Positions 40,646 to 49,940 of a DNA stretch of 64,000 bases are shown in pieces; position 1 is the stretch's first letter, and each line of letters begins with the position of its first letter. Made by a program: the position numbers and the translations under genes. The DNA is from Pseudomonadota bacterium (GTDB lineage Bacteria > Pseudomonadota > Gammaproteobacteria > Steroidobacterales > Steroidobacteraceae): contig JAEZCN010000253.1 of assembly GCA_023433515.1 (NCBI GenBank), forward strand, positions 10,062 through 74,061, given 5' to 3'. Below the pieces are notes generated by a model. That model was not told the DNA's origin, ran no database searches, and saw only the letters and a program-made list of their open reading frames with translations.

Positions 40646-41488
40646 CTAAATGTTCAAGATGCCCGATCCTAGCTCGATAACGTTTCCTCCGACGAACACT
40701 TCGTTGTCGGTATTGACTTCCAGGTGAAGCGTCGACGGACGACCGACGAACTCACCCTGGCTGATTTCAAAATTCAGCGGCGGACGCCGCCCCATCGCGA
40801 TGAACCAGGCGCCGAGGTTCGCGCAGGCCGAGCCCGTGGCCGGATCCTCGAGGATCGCGTCGCCGTCCGGGAAGAAGAACCGGCTCAGTATCTTCTTGCC
40901 GCCGACCGAGGCGAACACGTACGCCTGGCTGCGACCGTCGACGCTCTTGAGCCTGTCGAAAGCGTCCGGTCGCGGGCGCGCCTTGCGCACCGCCGCCTCG
41001 CTCGTCAGCGGGATGACGAGCTGCTCGCGTCCCGCCTTCACCCACAGCGGCTGGAAGCCGATGTCGCCCGCCTCGAGCCCTAACAACCGGGCGATCTCGC
41101 CGGGCTGCGCGTCGACGAGACGCGAGCTGCCCGCGACGGCGCGCAACGTCCAGTGATCGCCGCTCGCAGTCACCGGGATGATCCCGGCCCGCATCTCGAG
41201 CCCGAGCTGATCGCCGCCCAGCCCGAGCGCGCGACACACGTGGGCGGTGCCGAGCGTGGGATGCCCCGCGAACGGCATTTCGTAAGTCGGAGTGAATATC
41301 CGCACCAGCGCGGCGGCGCGCTTCGAGGGCAGGATGAACGTGGTCTCCGACAGGTTGAATTGCCGCGCGATCGCCTGCATCTGCTCGGCGTCGAGATCCT
41401 TGCCGTCTTCGACGACGGCGAGTGGATTACCCGAGAGGCGCGCGTCGCCCGCGGTGAATACGTTGAGGATGCGGAACTTGAGCTGCAT
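40646..41488 (-). CDS. PhzF-family isomerase/epimerase
   Basis: A 280-residue protein with the diaminopimelate-epimerase-like duplicated fold: FRILNVFTAGDARLSGNPLAVVEDG at the start with the GNPLAV motif, FAGHPTLGTAHVCR in the first half and EDPATGSACANLGAWF in the second. The Glu that acts as base in PhzF lies in the loop near LSETTFIL. Other phenazine genes are absent, so the role is a general metabolic one, unknown. It is the first gene of a pair with the PLP enzyme. Confidence 0.92.
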   Translation of the reverse strand: MQLKFRILNVFTAGDARLSGNPLAVVEDGKDLDAEQMQAIARQFNLSETTFILPSKRAAALVRIFTPTYEMPFAGHPTLGTAHVCRALGLGGDQLGLEMRAGIIPVTASGDHWTLRAVAGSSRLVDAQPGEIARLLGLEAGDIGFQPLWVKAGREQLVIPLTSEAAVRKARPRPDAFDRLKSVDGRSQAYVFASVGGKKILSRFFFPDGDAILEDPATGSACANLGAWFIAMGRRPPLNFEISQGEFVGRPSTLHLEVNTDNEVFVGGNVIELGSGILNI

Positions 41489-41550
41489 GCGTTGATTATT
41501 TCACACGCCTAGCAGGCCTGTGACGCGGGGAAACTGGTAACTGTCAGGCC

Positions 41551-41698
41551 AGACGGTGCCTGGCACGGAAGAAGATCGGGGCAGTCACCGATTCGCGCGA
41601 GAGCGCGCAAACGGGGGTCAGCCCTCGGAAGGACTGACCCCTTTTGCTAGGAAATGGGGGCTGCCCCCATTCTCGTTTTTCCGTGCCAGGCACCATCT
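41551..41698. repeat. Composite nested inverted repeat with GGTGCCTGGCAC ends
   Basis: Outer perfect 16-bp arms (41555-41570 and 41679-41694) start with GGTGCCTGGCAC. Inside are two more hairpins: GGGGTCAGCCCT/AGGACTGACCCC (41614-41641, one mismatch) and AATGGGGGC-T-GCCCCCATT (41653-41671, perfect). The element fills most of the space between the phzF start and the ABC exporter stop. It combines both repeat families of this window. Confidence 0.85.
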
Positions 41699-41701
41699 TG
41701 G

Positions 41702-43486
41702 TCAGGCGGTTTGGGCGAGATCACCGAACTGCAGCGACGCGAGCCGCGCGTACAGCGCATTGGTACGCAGCAGGTCGGCATGGCGGCCGATGCCGACGAT
41801 GCGGCCGCGGTCGATCACGACGATGCGGTCGGAGCCCACGGCCGTCGCGAGCCGGTGCGCGATCACGAGCGTGGTGCGGTTGCGCATGAGCTTCTCGAGC
41901 GCGTCCTGCACCAGCCGCTCGCTCTCCGAATCGAGCGAGCTGGTCGCCTCGTCGAGCAGCAGGATGGGCGGATTCTTGAGGATGGCGCGTGCGATCGCGA
42001 TGCGCTGTTTCTGGCCGCCGGAGAGCCGCGCGCCCTTCTCGCCGAGGAACGTGTCGTAACCGTCCGGTAGTTTGGAGATGAACTCGTCGGCCGCGGCGGC
42101 GCGCGCCGCCTCCACGATCTCGGCGTCGCTCGCGTCGGGCCGGCCGTAACGGATGTTCTCGCGCGCGCTCGCGCCGAAGATCATCGTGTCCTGCGGCACG
42201 AGTCCTATCCGGGCGCGCACCGCGGACGGATCGGCGCGCGCGATGTCGACGCCGTCGACCAGGATGCGTCCAGACGTCGGGTCCCAGAATCGCAGCAGCA
42301 ACTGGAATACCGTGCTCTTGCCCGCGCCCGACGGTCCCACGAACGCGACGTTCTCGCCGGGCGCGATGTCGAGGTCGAAGTCGTCGAGCGCACGCGAGTG
42401 AGGCCGCGATGGGTAGTTGAACGACAGGTGTTCGAAGCGGATGGCCCCGCGCGGCGCGGCCAGCGGCTGCGGACTCGCGGGCACCTCGATCCTGGGTCGG
42501 GATTCCAGCAGTTCGACGGTGCGCTCCATCGCGCCCGCGGCGCGCTGCAGCTCACCCCACATCTCCGAGAGCGCGGCAACCGAGCTCGCCATGAAGATGG
42601 CGTAACTCAGGAACTGCGCGAGTTCGCCGCCGGTCATGCTGCCGTCGAGCACGGAGCGCGCGCCGAGCCAGAGCACGAGCGTAACCGACGAGAACATGCA
42701 AACTACCGCGGCCCCGAGCATCCAGGCGCGCACGCGCATGCGCCGGATGGCGGTATCGAAACTATCGCGCACCGCGCTGTCGTAGCGCTCACCGTGCAGT
42801 GCTTCGAGCGTGTAGGCCTGCACGGTCTGGATGGCGTTCAGGGTTTCGCCCGCGAGGCCGGAAGTGTCCGCCACGCGGTCCTGCGACTCGCGCGACAACT
42901 TGCGCACGCGCCGGCCGAAAAGGAGCATCGGCACGAGCACCGTCGGAATGAGCACCAGGATGATGAGCGCGAGTTTCAGGCTCGTGAACAGCAGCAACGC
43001 CAGCGAGCCGATGAAAGCGATGGTGTTACGCAGCAGGATCGAGAGCCCCGCGCCCGAAATCGACTGGATCAACGTGGTGTCGGTGGTCAGCCGCGAGAGC
43101 ACCTCGCCGGTCTTCGTCACCTCGAAGAACGCCGGATCCATGCGGATCACGCGCCGGTAGACCGCGCTGCGGATGTCCGCGACCACGCGCTCGCCTATCC
43201 ACCCGACCAGGTAGAAACGCAGGCTCGCGAACGCCGCGAATACGCCCGCGGCGACGAGCAGCAGCAGGAAATACCGGTCGATGGCCGCGGCGTTGGACGC
43301 GGTGAATCCCTCGTCGATGACGTTGCGCAGCGCCATCGGCAGCGCGAGCATCGCGGCGGCGGCGATCAGCAATGCGAGCAGCGCCAACACCATGCGTCCG
43401 CGATACGGCGCGAGGAACGGCAACAGCGCGCGCAGAGGTTTGAGAGACCGGGACTTGGGTCTTTCTGAGGAGTCAGGCTGGGTCAC
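41702..43486 (-). CDS. ABC exporter, fused permease-ATPase (MsbA/lipid exporter-like)
   Basis: A 594-residue half-transporter: six-helix membrane domain (about 20-330) and a nucleotide-binding domain with Walker A GPSGAGKST, signature LSGGQKQRIAIARA, Walker B ILLLDEATSSLD and switch His in VIAHRLAT. It works as a homodimer. The wording fits the MsbA/ABCB group; the substrate could be lipid, peptide or drug. Its ATG lies inside the last codons of the upstream DUF962 gene (14-bp overlap). Confidence 0.93.
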   Translation of the reverse strand: MTQPDSSERPKSRSLKPLRALLPFLAPYRGRMVLALLALLIAAAAMLALPMALRNVIDEGFTASNAAAIDRYFLLLLVAAGVFAAFASLRFYLVGWIGERVVADIRSAVYRRVIRMDPAFFEVTKTGEVLSRLTTDTTLIQSISGAGLSILLRNTIAFIGSLALLLFTSLKLALIILVLIPTVLVPMLLFGRRVRKLSRESQDRVADTSGLAGETLNAIQTVQAYTLEALHGERYDSAVRDSFDTAIRRMRVRAWMLGAAVVCMFSSVTLVLWLGARSVLDGSMTGGELAQFLSYAIFMASSVAALSEMWGELQRAAGAMERTVELLESRPRIEVPASPQPLAAPRGAIRFEHLSFNYPSRPHSRALDDFDLDIAPGENVAFVGPSGAGKSTVFQLLLRFWDPTSGRILVDGVDIARADPSAVRARIGLVPQDTMIFGASARENIRYGRPDASDAEIVEAARAAAADEFISKLPDGYDTFLGEKGARLSGGQKQRIAIARAILKNPPILLLDEATSSLDSESERLVQDALEKLMRNRTTLVIAHRLATAVGSDRIVVIDRGRIVGIGRHADLLRTNALYARLASLQFGDLAQTA

Positions 43487-43811
43487 GGAACTTGAGTTTC
43501 CCCAGGTTCAGTTCCCACCACATGCGAAAGTCGCCCGCGAGACTGTAGAACGGATGACGGAAGGTCGCCGGCCGGTTGTGCTCGAAGCGGAAGTGACCGA
43601 CCCACGCGAACGCGTAGCCGCATATGAGCGCCGCGAGCACCCATTCCACCTCGTTGGTCACGATCGCCGCGATCAGGCACAACACCGCGCACCACGTACC
43701 AGTGAAATGCAGCGCGCGCGAGGTCGGATGGCGATGCTCGCTCAGGTAAAAGGGATAGAACTCCGCGAAACTGCGGAAGCCCGAGTCCTTCGGTGCGGCC
43801 TGGATTCCCAT
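43473..43811 (-). CDS. DUF962/Mpo1-like membrane protein
   Basis: A 112-residue protein with two hydrophobic helices and the family's histidine-rich pattern: FYPFYLSEHRHPTSRALHF, then GYAFAWVGHFRFEHNRPATFRHPFYSL. In yeast the Mpo1 homologue is an iron-dependent dioxygenase for 2-hydroxy fatty acid; the histidines seen here could bind iron likewise. Bacterial function is unproven. It sits between PEP carboxylase and the ABC exporter in one transcriptional direction. Confidence 0.88.
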   Translation of the reverse strand: MGIQAAPKDSGFRSFAEFYPFYLSEHRHPTSRALHFTGTWCAVLCLIAAIVTNEVEWVLAALICGYAFAWVGHFRFEHNRPATFRHPFYSLAGDFRMWWELNLGKLKFRDPA

Positions 43812-43823
43812 GACTGGACGTCA

Positions 43824-46547
43824 TCATCCGGTACTCTGCAGCCCTTCGGCAATGCCCGCGATGCAGGCGAGCAGCGCCTCGAACAGCTCGCGATCCTGCC
43901 GCCCCGTTTCCCTCCATCGCCTTAGTAGATCGACCTGCAGCAGATTGATCGGATCCACGTAGGGGTTGCGCAGCGCGATGGCGCGCTGCAGCGTGGGGTC
44001 GCGATCGAGCAACGCCGCGGTCTGCTTCACGAGCAGCACCTGGTCTCGCACCTGCTGGAACTCCTCGCGCACGCGCGCGGCGAAGCGGCCCTGACCCGGG
44101 GCCGCCAGTTCCTCGTAGGCGGCCGCGATCTCCAGGTCCGCGCGCGCCAGCGAGGCCTCGAGGTCGTCGATCAACGTGGTGAAGAAGGTCCACTCCGCGT
44201 AGGCGGCCCGGGCGGTAGCTAGCCCGAATTCGTCGATCGCCTCCTTGAGCCCCGCGCCCGCGCCGTACCAGGCCGGCAGCATGTGCCGCGACTGTGTCCA
44301 CGCGAACACCCAGGGAACGGCGCGCAGCGCATCGAACCCGTCCTTGCCCGGCCGCACCGCGGGGCGCGAGCCGATCTGCATGCGCGCGATCACGTCGAAC
44401 GGCGTGACGGCCTGGAACCATGCGTAGAACCCGGCATCGCCGTGCACGAATCGCCGGTATTGCTGGCGGCTGACCGCGGCGAGCCGCGTCGCGAAGCCGG
44501 CCTGCTCCGGCCCGGGTGCCAGGCCCTGCGCGTTGCCGCCCAGGCTGCTCGCGAGCGCGTTGAAGGCCCGCTCGAGCGTCCGCATCGCGATGGGCCTGAG
44601 CCCGTAACCCTGGTTGATGACCTCGCCCTGCTCCGTGAGCCGCAGGACGCCGTTGATCGTGCCGGCGGGCGCGGTGCGCACCAGCGAATCGATGCGCGAT
44701 CCGCCGCGCGCGATGCTGCCGCCGCGCGCATGGAAGATCACGTGGCGTTCGTTAGCGGCGGCGAGCGCCGCGGACAGATCCGCCTGCGCGCGATACGCGG
44801 CGAAACGCGCGGCGCAGATGCCGGCCTCCTTGTTGGGGTCGGAGTATCCGATCAGCGCGCACTGCGTATTGCCGCGCGCCTCGAGATGCCGGCGATACAG
44901 TGGATCGCCCAGCAGCGTGCGCATGACCTCGCCGCAACGTTCGAGAGACTCGACGGATTCGAACATCGGCGCGATGTCGACGGCGATCTCGCCACTCACG
45001 CGATCGTACGCCTCCGCCCAGCGCGCGAGCAGCAGCGGCGCGAGCACGTCGTCGGCGCCATTCGTGCCGCTCACGACGTAGTAGCCGATCGCATCCTTTC
45101 CGTAGCGATGCCGCGCCTGGATGATCGCTTCGAAAACGCCGAGCGTGCGGCGCCCGAGCGCATCGAGTTCGACTTTCACGCCCGCGTCGCGCTCGATCGC
45201 CTGCACGAGCAGGTCGTGCCGCTCGGCGGCGGAGCGCGTGAGCCATTGCGGATCGTCCAGGCCCTGGCCGATCACGCGGTGATGCACTTCCGCGTGCTGT
45301 CGCAAGTCGAGTCCCGCGAGATGAAAACCGAAGGTCTCGACCCGGCGGACCAGTCGCTGGACGTTGCCCCAGCCCGCGTAATAACCGCGATTGGCGCGCA
45401 GCGAGGTGGAGATGAGCTTGAGATCGCGCAGGAACTGCTGCGGGCCTTCGTAGCCGTTCGGGCGCTGATCGTAGGTGAGCCGCAGGCGTTCGCCGATCTG
45501 ACCGAGGAAGACGCGATACGGCATGCGGTCGTGCCGCGCCGGCGTGATGCCGAGCGCGCCCGGAATGAGCGTCGAATACTGGTCGATGCGCTGCGTGAGC
45601 TCGGGCGTCACGGCGCTGCGGCTCGCGCTCTGCGACAACAGCTGCGCGAGCGACTGGCACTCCATGAAGTACGCGTTGACGATGACCTGCTGCTGGCGCG
45701 CGAGCGTTTCGCGGATGGTCTTCGCATGCACGTCGGGATTGCCGTCCATGTCGCCGCCCACCCACGTGCCGAAGCGGATGATGTTGGGCAGCTCGAGCGA
45801 TTCGGGCAGGACGCCATACAACTTGCCGATCGCCTCGGCCAGCTCGTCGTAGAACGCCGGCACGATGGGATACAGGATTTCCGCGAGATAGAACACCACG
45901 TGCTCGCGCTCGTCGGCGACGGTCAGGCGCTCGCGCGGGTGATCCTCGGTCTGCCAGGCGGTCGTGATCTCCGTGCGCACCCGGCTCCAGTTCTGCCGCA
46001 GCTCCTGCGGTGCGAGAGTCGGATCGAGCCGGTCGAGCAGTAGTTCGGCGATGCGCTGGTTCTTGCGCAGCATCGTGCGGCGCGCGCTTTCGGTGGGATG
46101 CGCCGTGAACACCGGCTCGATGCTGATCCGGCGCAGCAGGTCCAGCACCTGCGCGAGCGTGAGGCCGCGCGCCTTGAGATCGATCAGCGCCGCTTCGACG
46201 CCGCCCGGCTGCGCCCGCTCGCTCGCTTCGAGGAAATATCCGCGGCGTCGCCGGATGCGATGCACCTTCTCGGCGAGATTGACCGCGCGGAACCACATCG
46301 AGAATGCGCGCGCCAGGTCGCGGGCGACCTGCGGCGCACGACCGCGCAACTGCACCGATAGTTCGGCCGCCGCTTCCTTGTCGCCGGAGCGCCGGCGGAT
46401 GGACAGGCGCCGATCCTTTTCGACCAGGTCGAACAACACGTCGCCGCCCTGGTCCTTCAGCACGTCGCCGACCAACGCGCCAAGCACGTGCACGTCGTCG
46501 CGCAGCGCGGAATGCTTCGCCGGGAACTGGATGTCGTCGCGCCTCAC
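43824..46547 (-). CDS. ppc: Phosphoenolpyruvate carboxylase
   Basis: A 907-residue enzyme of standard bacterial length. The catalytic His is His150 in PVFTAHPTESARR; GYSDPNKEAG and ARGGSIARGGSR carry the conserved Lys and Arg residues of the active site; the C-terminus (LRNPYVDPINLLQVDLLRRWRE, core RNPYVDPINLLQVDLL) ends IAGIAEGLQSTG, close to the usual NTG end. It makes oxaloacetate from PEP and bicarbonate, an anaplerotic reaction. It starts 65 bp from the divergent EamA gene. Confidence 0.98.
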   Translation of the reverse strand: MRRDDIQFPAKHSALRDDVHVLGALVGDVLKDQGGDVLFDLVEKDRRLSIRRRSGDKEAAAELSVQLRGRAPQVARDLARAFSMWFRAVNLAEKVHRIRRRRGYFLEASERAQPGGVEAALIDLKARGLTLAQVLDLLRRISIEPVFTAHPTESARRTMLRKNQRIAELLLDRLDPTLAPQELRQNWSRVRTEITTAWQTEDHPRERLTVADEREHVVFYLAEILYPIVPAFYDELAEAIGKLYGVLPESLELPNIIRFGTWVGGDMDGNPDVHAKTIRETLARQQQVIVNAYFMECQSLAQLLSQSASRSAVTPELTQRIDQYSTLIPGALGITPARHDRMPYRVFLGQIGERLRLTYDQRPNGYEGPQQFLRDLKLISTSLRANRGYYAGWGNVQRLVRRVETFGFHLAGLDLRQHAEVHHRVIGQGLDDPQWLTRSAAERHDLLVQAIERDAGVKVELDALGRRTLGVFEAIIQARHRYGKDAIGYYVVSGTNGADDVLAPLLLARWAEAYDRVSGEIAVDIAPMFESVESLERCGEVMRTLLGDPLYRRHLEARGNTQCALIGYSDPNKEAGICAARFAAYRAQADLSAALAAANERHVIFHARGGSIARGGSRIDSLVRTAPAGTINGVLRLTEQGEVINQGYGLRPIAMRTLERAFNALASSLGGNAQGLAPGPEQAGFATRLAAVSRQQYRRFVHGDAGFYAWFQAVTPFDVIARMQIGSRPAVRPGKDGFDALRAVPWVFAWTQSRHMLPAWYGAGAGLKEAIDEFGLATARAAYAEWTFFTTLIDDLEASLARADLEIAAAYEELAAPGQGRFAARVREEFQQVRDQVLLVKQTAALLDRDPTLQRAIALRNPYVDPINLLQVDLLRRWRETGRQDRELFEALLACIAGIAEGLQSTG

Positions 46548-46612
46548 GAGGCGCGGAATTCTACAGGTAATGCCTGACCTCGCGTATCGTCACGCCCGAG
46601 GTATCAGCCAGC

Positions 46613-47539
46613 TTGACCCAGACATCACGCGACCGGATCGGAATGCTCTTCGTGGCGGGCGCCGCCATGTTGTTCGCCAGCAAGGGATTGTTCGCCAAGG
46701 CGCTGTATCAGCGCGGCGTCGGTTTCGAACTGCTGGTCACGGTGCGCGCGGTGCTCGCGATGCCGCTGTTCGCATGGGTGGCCTGGCGCGGCGGCCCGGG
46801 ATCCGCGACTTCCGCCGGAACGCCTCCCCTGCGCGCGCACGCCGTCTGGGCGGCGGTCGCCGCCGGCGCGGTCTGCTACTACGTGGGAGCGCTCGTGGAT
46901 TTCTGGGCGCTCACCATGATCGACGCCTCGATCGAACGCGTGCTGCTGTTCAGTTATCCGGCGATGGTCGTGTTGATCGATTCTTGCCTGCGGCGGCGCA
47001 TGCCACGACGCGGCGTGTTCGCGGCGATGCTCGTCACGTACGTCGGCATCTTCTTCGCGATGGGCGGTATCGACGTCGCCGAGTTGCGCGACAACCTGTT
47101 CGGCGCCGCGCTGGTGCTGGTCGGTGCGCTCACGACGGCTATCTACTTCCTGATCGGCGCGCGTTACACGCACGAGCTGGGCAGCGCGCGCTTCGCGGCC
47201 ATCGCCATGGGCTCGGCCGCGCTGATGCTGGCGCTGCACTTCGTGCTGTTCCGGCCGGTCGGCGAACTCGCGGCGCTGGGCGCGCCCGACTGGACGCTGC
47301 TCGTCATCCTCGCGATCGCCTGCATGTTCCTGCCGGGACTGTTGCAGGCGGAGGGAATGCGCCGCGTCGGCGCGCAGCGTGCGGCGATCGGCAGTACCGT
47401 GGGACCGCCCACCACCATCATCCTGGCGGCGCTGTTCTTCGCCGAGCGGCTCACGGCCTGGCAGCTCGTGGGCAGCGCGATGATCGTCGGCAGCGTGCTG
47501 CTGCTCAGCCTCGACAAGGCGCCGCCGGCCGGCGACTGA
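46613..47539 (+). CDS. EamA/DMT-family transporter
   Basis: A ten-helix drug/metabolite transporter of about 308 residues with two EamA halves (GAAMLFASKGLFAKAL at the first, GPPTTIILAALFFAERL near the C-terminal end). The start is uncertain: TTG at 46613 gives a short hydrophilic lead, ATG at 46643 starts directly with helix 1. The substrate is unknown. It is divergent from ppc and convergent with the small hypothetical gene that ends at 47579. Confidence 0.85.
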   Translation: MTQTSRDRIGMLFVAGAAMLFASKGLFAKALYQRGVGFELLVTVRAVLAMPLFAWVAWRGGPGSATSAGTPPLRAHAVWAAVAAGAVCYYVGALVDFWALTMIDASIERVLLFSYPAMVVLIDSCLRRRMPRRGVFAAMLVTYVGIFFAMGGIDVAELRDNLFGAALVLVGALTTAIYFLIGARYTHELGSARFAAIAMGSAALMLALHFVLFRPVGELAALGAPDWTLLVILAIACMFLPGLLQAEGMRRVGAQRAAIGSTVGPPTTIILAALFFAERLTAWQLVGSAMIVGSVLLLSLDKAPPAGD

Positions 47540-47578
47540 ATTCCCCCGCCTCCAGGTTGGGGATTCGCCACCCCGTCT

Positions 47579-47938
47579 TCAGGAGTTCATGAAGACGGTC
47601 GTGTCGTACCGCTCGAAATTCTGCAATGCGCGACGGTAAGAGTTGTGCACCATGCGCTCCGCCAGCTTGTCCGCGCGCGGTGAAAGCAACATGCGCAGCA
47701 CCACGTCGTCGGCTGGACGTGCCTTGTCATCGCCGAGGTACTGCTCGATGAGCTTGGTCACCCGCACGCACATCTCGTTGGTGAACCGCAACCGGGCGCC
47801 GTCATGCACCGAATCCAGTGACGCGCCGTAGGTGGCGCGCGCCTCGGTGGTGAGTTCCGAAAGGAAACTCGCCATGAGCCGCGCCTTGTCCGCCAGTCCC
47901 ATCTCGGTGAAGTAACTGATTTCGGACTGGAGGTTCAT
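47579..47938 (-). CDS. Small conserved hypothetical protein at the end of the Agl/Glt-like operon
   Basis: A 119-residue soluble, mostly helical protein (MNLQSEISYFTEMGLADKAR..., ending ALQNFERYDTTVFMNS) with no signal or membrane segment. I do not recognise a family. It follows the AgmX-domain gene by 11 bp on the same strand, so it is probably the last gene of the operon and a cytoplasmic accessory. An 8-bp-arm hairpin (CCGTCTTC/GAAGACGG) covers its final codons. Confidence 0.65.
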   Translation of the reverse strand: MNLQSEISYFTEMGLADKARLMASFLSELTTEARATYGASLDSVHDGARLRFTNEMCVRVTKLIEQYLGDDKARPADDVVLRMLLSPRADKLAERMVHNSYRRALQNFERYDTTVFMNS

Positions 47939-47949
47939 CGCGGCTGGAA

Positions 47950-48849
47950 TCAGGCGGCCGGGAAGAAATCGATCGGCTTGCTGACGGTCAGCGGCTCGAC
48001 GTCCGCGGCCTTGAAGCGGATCTGGCGCACGCGCGCGACGATCTTCCTCTCGAGTTCCGGGTCGTTGAGTTCGCTCGACACGACGCGGCACATCGTGATC
48101 TCGCCCGTCGGCGCGATGGTGAATTCCAGCACCACCTTGCCCGCGAGTTCGGGCTGCTCGCGCAGCGCGCGGCCGTAGAGCGCATAAAGCGCGCCCTTGT
48201 TGCGATCGAAGACGATTTCGACTTCCTCGCGCGCGCGCGAGGCCTTGCCGCTCGTTCCGGTGCGCTGCACTCGGCCGCCGGCGTTCGGATCGAGACCGGA
48301 GCCGTGCTGTACCTGCGTCGTGGTGTGCTGTCCGATGGCACCCGAGCCGCCACCGAATCCACGCGCCATGTTGGCGGTGTTGATGCCACCCGACGTGCGA
48401 CCGGCCGCCGACGTGATGAGATTACGCTCCGAGCGCGCATCCTCCACCGGCGTCTTCATCTGCGGATCCTGCAGGTCGAGATTCTGGTCACGCAGCTCGG
48501 CGAGTTCGTCCGCGAGCGCGAGCATTCCCTGGTTGCGCACGTTCGGCTTGGGCTTCTCGACCGGCTTCTGTTCCTGCGGCTTCGGCTTCTCGGGCTCCGG
48601 CTGTTGCTCCGGTTCCGGCGGCGGTGGCGGCGGCGGCTTCTCGACGATGAGCTGAACTTCGCGCTTGGGCAGATCTTCCGCCGTGTATTTCGGCCGCTCG
48701 GGTTGCGGCAGCAGCCAGATGATGATCGCCACGATCGTCGCGATGATGATCAGTACGCGCAGGAGTTTCTTGAACTTGCGTTCGTTCTCCTCCTCGCGCG
48801 ACCACGGGAGTTCGAAACTGCGGAAGAAAGGCGCCAACCCGAGGTTCAT
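47950..48849 (-). CDS. TonB-like protein with AgmX/PglI C-terminal domain
   Basis: A 299-residue protein: cytoplasmic N-terminus, one membrane helix (about 28-47, LLRVLIIIATIVAIIIWLL), a proline/glutamate/lysine-rich periplasmic spacer (KPPPPPPPEPEQQPEPEKPK) of TonB type, a Gly/Thr-rich region, and a C-terminal AgmX/PglI domain (ALYALYGRALREQPELAGKVVLEF..., IAPTGEITMCRVVSSELNDPELERKI). AgmX/PglI domains occur in GltG and GltJ of the myxobacterial gliding machine. Its ATG overlaps the upstream exbD stop (ATGA). It probably links the TolQ/ExbD motor to outer-envelope parts. Confidence 0.87.
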   Translation of the reverse strand: MNLGLAPFFRSFELPWSREEENERKFKKLLRVLIIIATIVAIIIWLLPQPERPKYTAEDLPKREVQLIVEKPPPPPPPEPEQQPEPEKPKPQEQKPVEKPKPNVRNQGMLALADELAELRDQNLDLQDPQMKTPVEDARSERNLITSAAGRTSGGINTANMARGFGGGSGAIGQHTTTQVQHGSGLDPNAGGRVQRTGTSGKASRAREEVEIVFDRNKGALYALYGRALREQPELAGKVVLEFTIAPTGEITMCRVVSSELNDPELERKIVARVRQIRFKAADVEPLTVSKPIDFFPAA

Positions 48850-49352
48850 GCGCCGCCTCCGGTCGCCACTTCGCGCTGGATCACGGCGAGCGATACCTTG
48901 CCGAAGTCCGCCGCCGTGGCAGTCGCCATCACGCGCTTGAGCACCGCGAAAGGCGTGCCCTTGTCGCCCATGATGGTGACTTCGCGCTCGGCGAGATCTT
49001 CCTGCGCGGCCTGGCGCAGGCTGGTATCGGCCTGTTCCTTGAGCGCCGCGCGCAGCGGCTCGATGACGAGCTGCGCGTCGTTGCCCGTGAGCTCGGCGAC
49101 CTTCGCGACGATCCGGCCGTTCACGAGGAGGTCTTCGGTCGTGACCATGACGACCACGGTTTCACGCGGCTTCAGTTCCGCGATCGATTGCGGGATCGTG
49201 ATGTTCTTGGTGTTCGGCAGAATTTCGACGTCCGAGCTGTGCAGCAACAGGAAGACGACGAGCATGGTCAGCATGTCGATGAACGGCACCAGCGCCATGT
49301 GGCTGCCGCCATGCGAGCGCTGGCGATGCTTCTTGATGCGGTAGGAGATCAC
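48846..49352 (-). CDS. ExbD/TolR-family motor protein (second in operon)
   Basis: A 168-residue protein with one membrane helix containing the essential Asp in VPFIDMLTMLVVFLLLHSS and a periplasmic domain ending in TAADFGKVSLAVIQREV. GTG at 49352 is taken as start since it overlaps the preceding exbD stop by four bases (GTGA); the product then begins with a basic cytoplasmic segment (YRIKKHRQRSHGG). Works with the TolQ-like protein to convert proton flow into movement. Confidence 0.9.
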   Translation of the reverse strand: MISYRIKKHRQRSHGGSHMALVPFIDMLTMLVVFLLLHSSDVEILPNTKNITIPQSIAELKPRETVVVMVTTEDLLVNGRIVAKVAELTGNDAQLVIEPLRAALKEQADTSLRQAAQEDLAEREVTIMGDKGTPFAVLKRVMATATAADFGKVSLAVIQREVATGGGA

Positions 49353-49885
49353 TTCCGGCCTCCCGCGGCGGCGCCCGTCAGCGGCGCATCGCCCACCGAG
49401 ATGTCGGGAAACAGCTCGACGTTCTGCATGCCGATGCCGGCGCGGTTCTGCCACACGCGCACGTTGTCCATGGTCTGCACGAGCACGTCGTACGGAATGT
49501 TCTGCTCGAGCAGCACGCTCGCGGCCAGCACCGTCGGGTATCGGGCTTTCACTTCCTGCAGGAAGGTCGAAAGGCCCTTGTAATCGTACTCACCTTCGAC
49601 CTTCGGCAGCGTCCGCAGGATGCCGGAATTCCGATCGGCGATTTCGATCTTCTCCTGGCGCACGATCACTTCGAGATTGAGCCCTTTCGGAAGCTCCGGC
49701 ACCGAGGAGTTAGGCGCCGGGAGATTCAGCTCGAGAATGTTCGTGTGCGAGAACACCGCGGTGAACAGCAGGAAGAACACCAGGATGACCATCATGTCGA
49801 TCATCGGCACGATGTTCAGATCATGGCGGCCCTTGTACTTCGCGTGATTGCGAATGGAACGGGCGGCTAGCTTGGATGCGGCCAT
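49349..49885 (-). CDS. ExbD/TolR-family motor protein (first in operon)
   Basis: A 178-residue protein: basic cytoplasmic start, membrane helix with the proton-carrying Asp in IVPMIDMMVILVFFLLFTAVF, and a larger periplasmic domain. Two different ExbD/TolR proteins in tandem next to one TolQ are the arrangement of AglR/AglS with AglQ. It begins 55 bp after the TolQ-like gene. Confidence 0.9.
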   Translation of the reverse strand: MAASKLAARSIRNHAKYKGRHDLNIVPMIDMMVILVFFLLFTAVFSHTNILELNLPAPNSSVPELPKGLNLEVIVRQEKIEIADRNSGILRTLPKVEGEYDYKGLSTFLQEVKARYPTVLAASVLLEQNIPYDVLVQTMDNVRVWQNRAGIGMQNVELFPDISVGDAPLTGAAAGGRK

Positions 49886-49940
49886 CGGTGTTCCTCTGCG
49901 CGTTACCGGTCTGTCGTCGTGGGGTCGTTCGCGAGTTCGA

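Noticed and set aside
47573..47598. CCGTCTTC/GAAGACGG hairpin at the end of the 119-residue gene as a fifth member of the GGTGCCTGGCAC family.
   Set aside because: It shares only the GAAGACGG flank and lacks the core, and it lies inside coding sequence; treated as coincidental or a possible local terminator.
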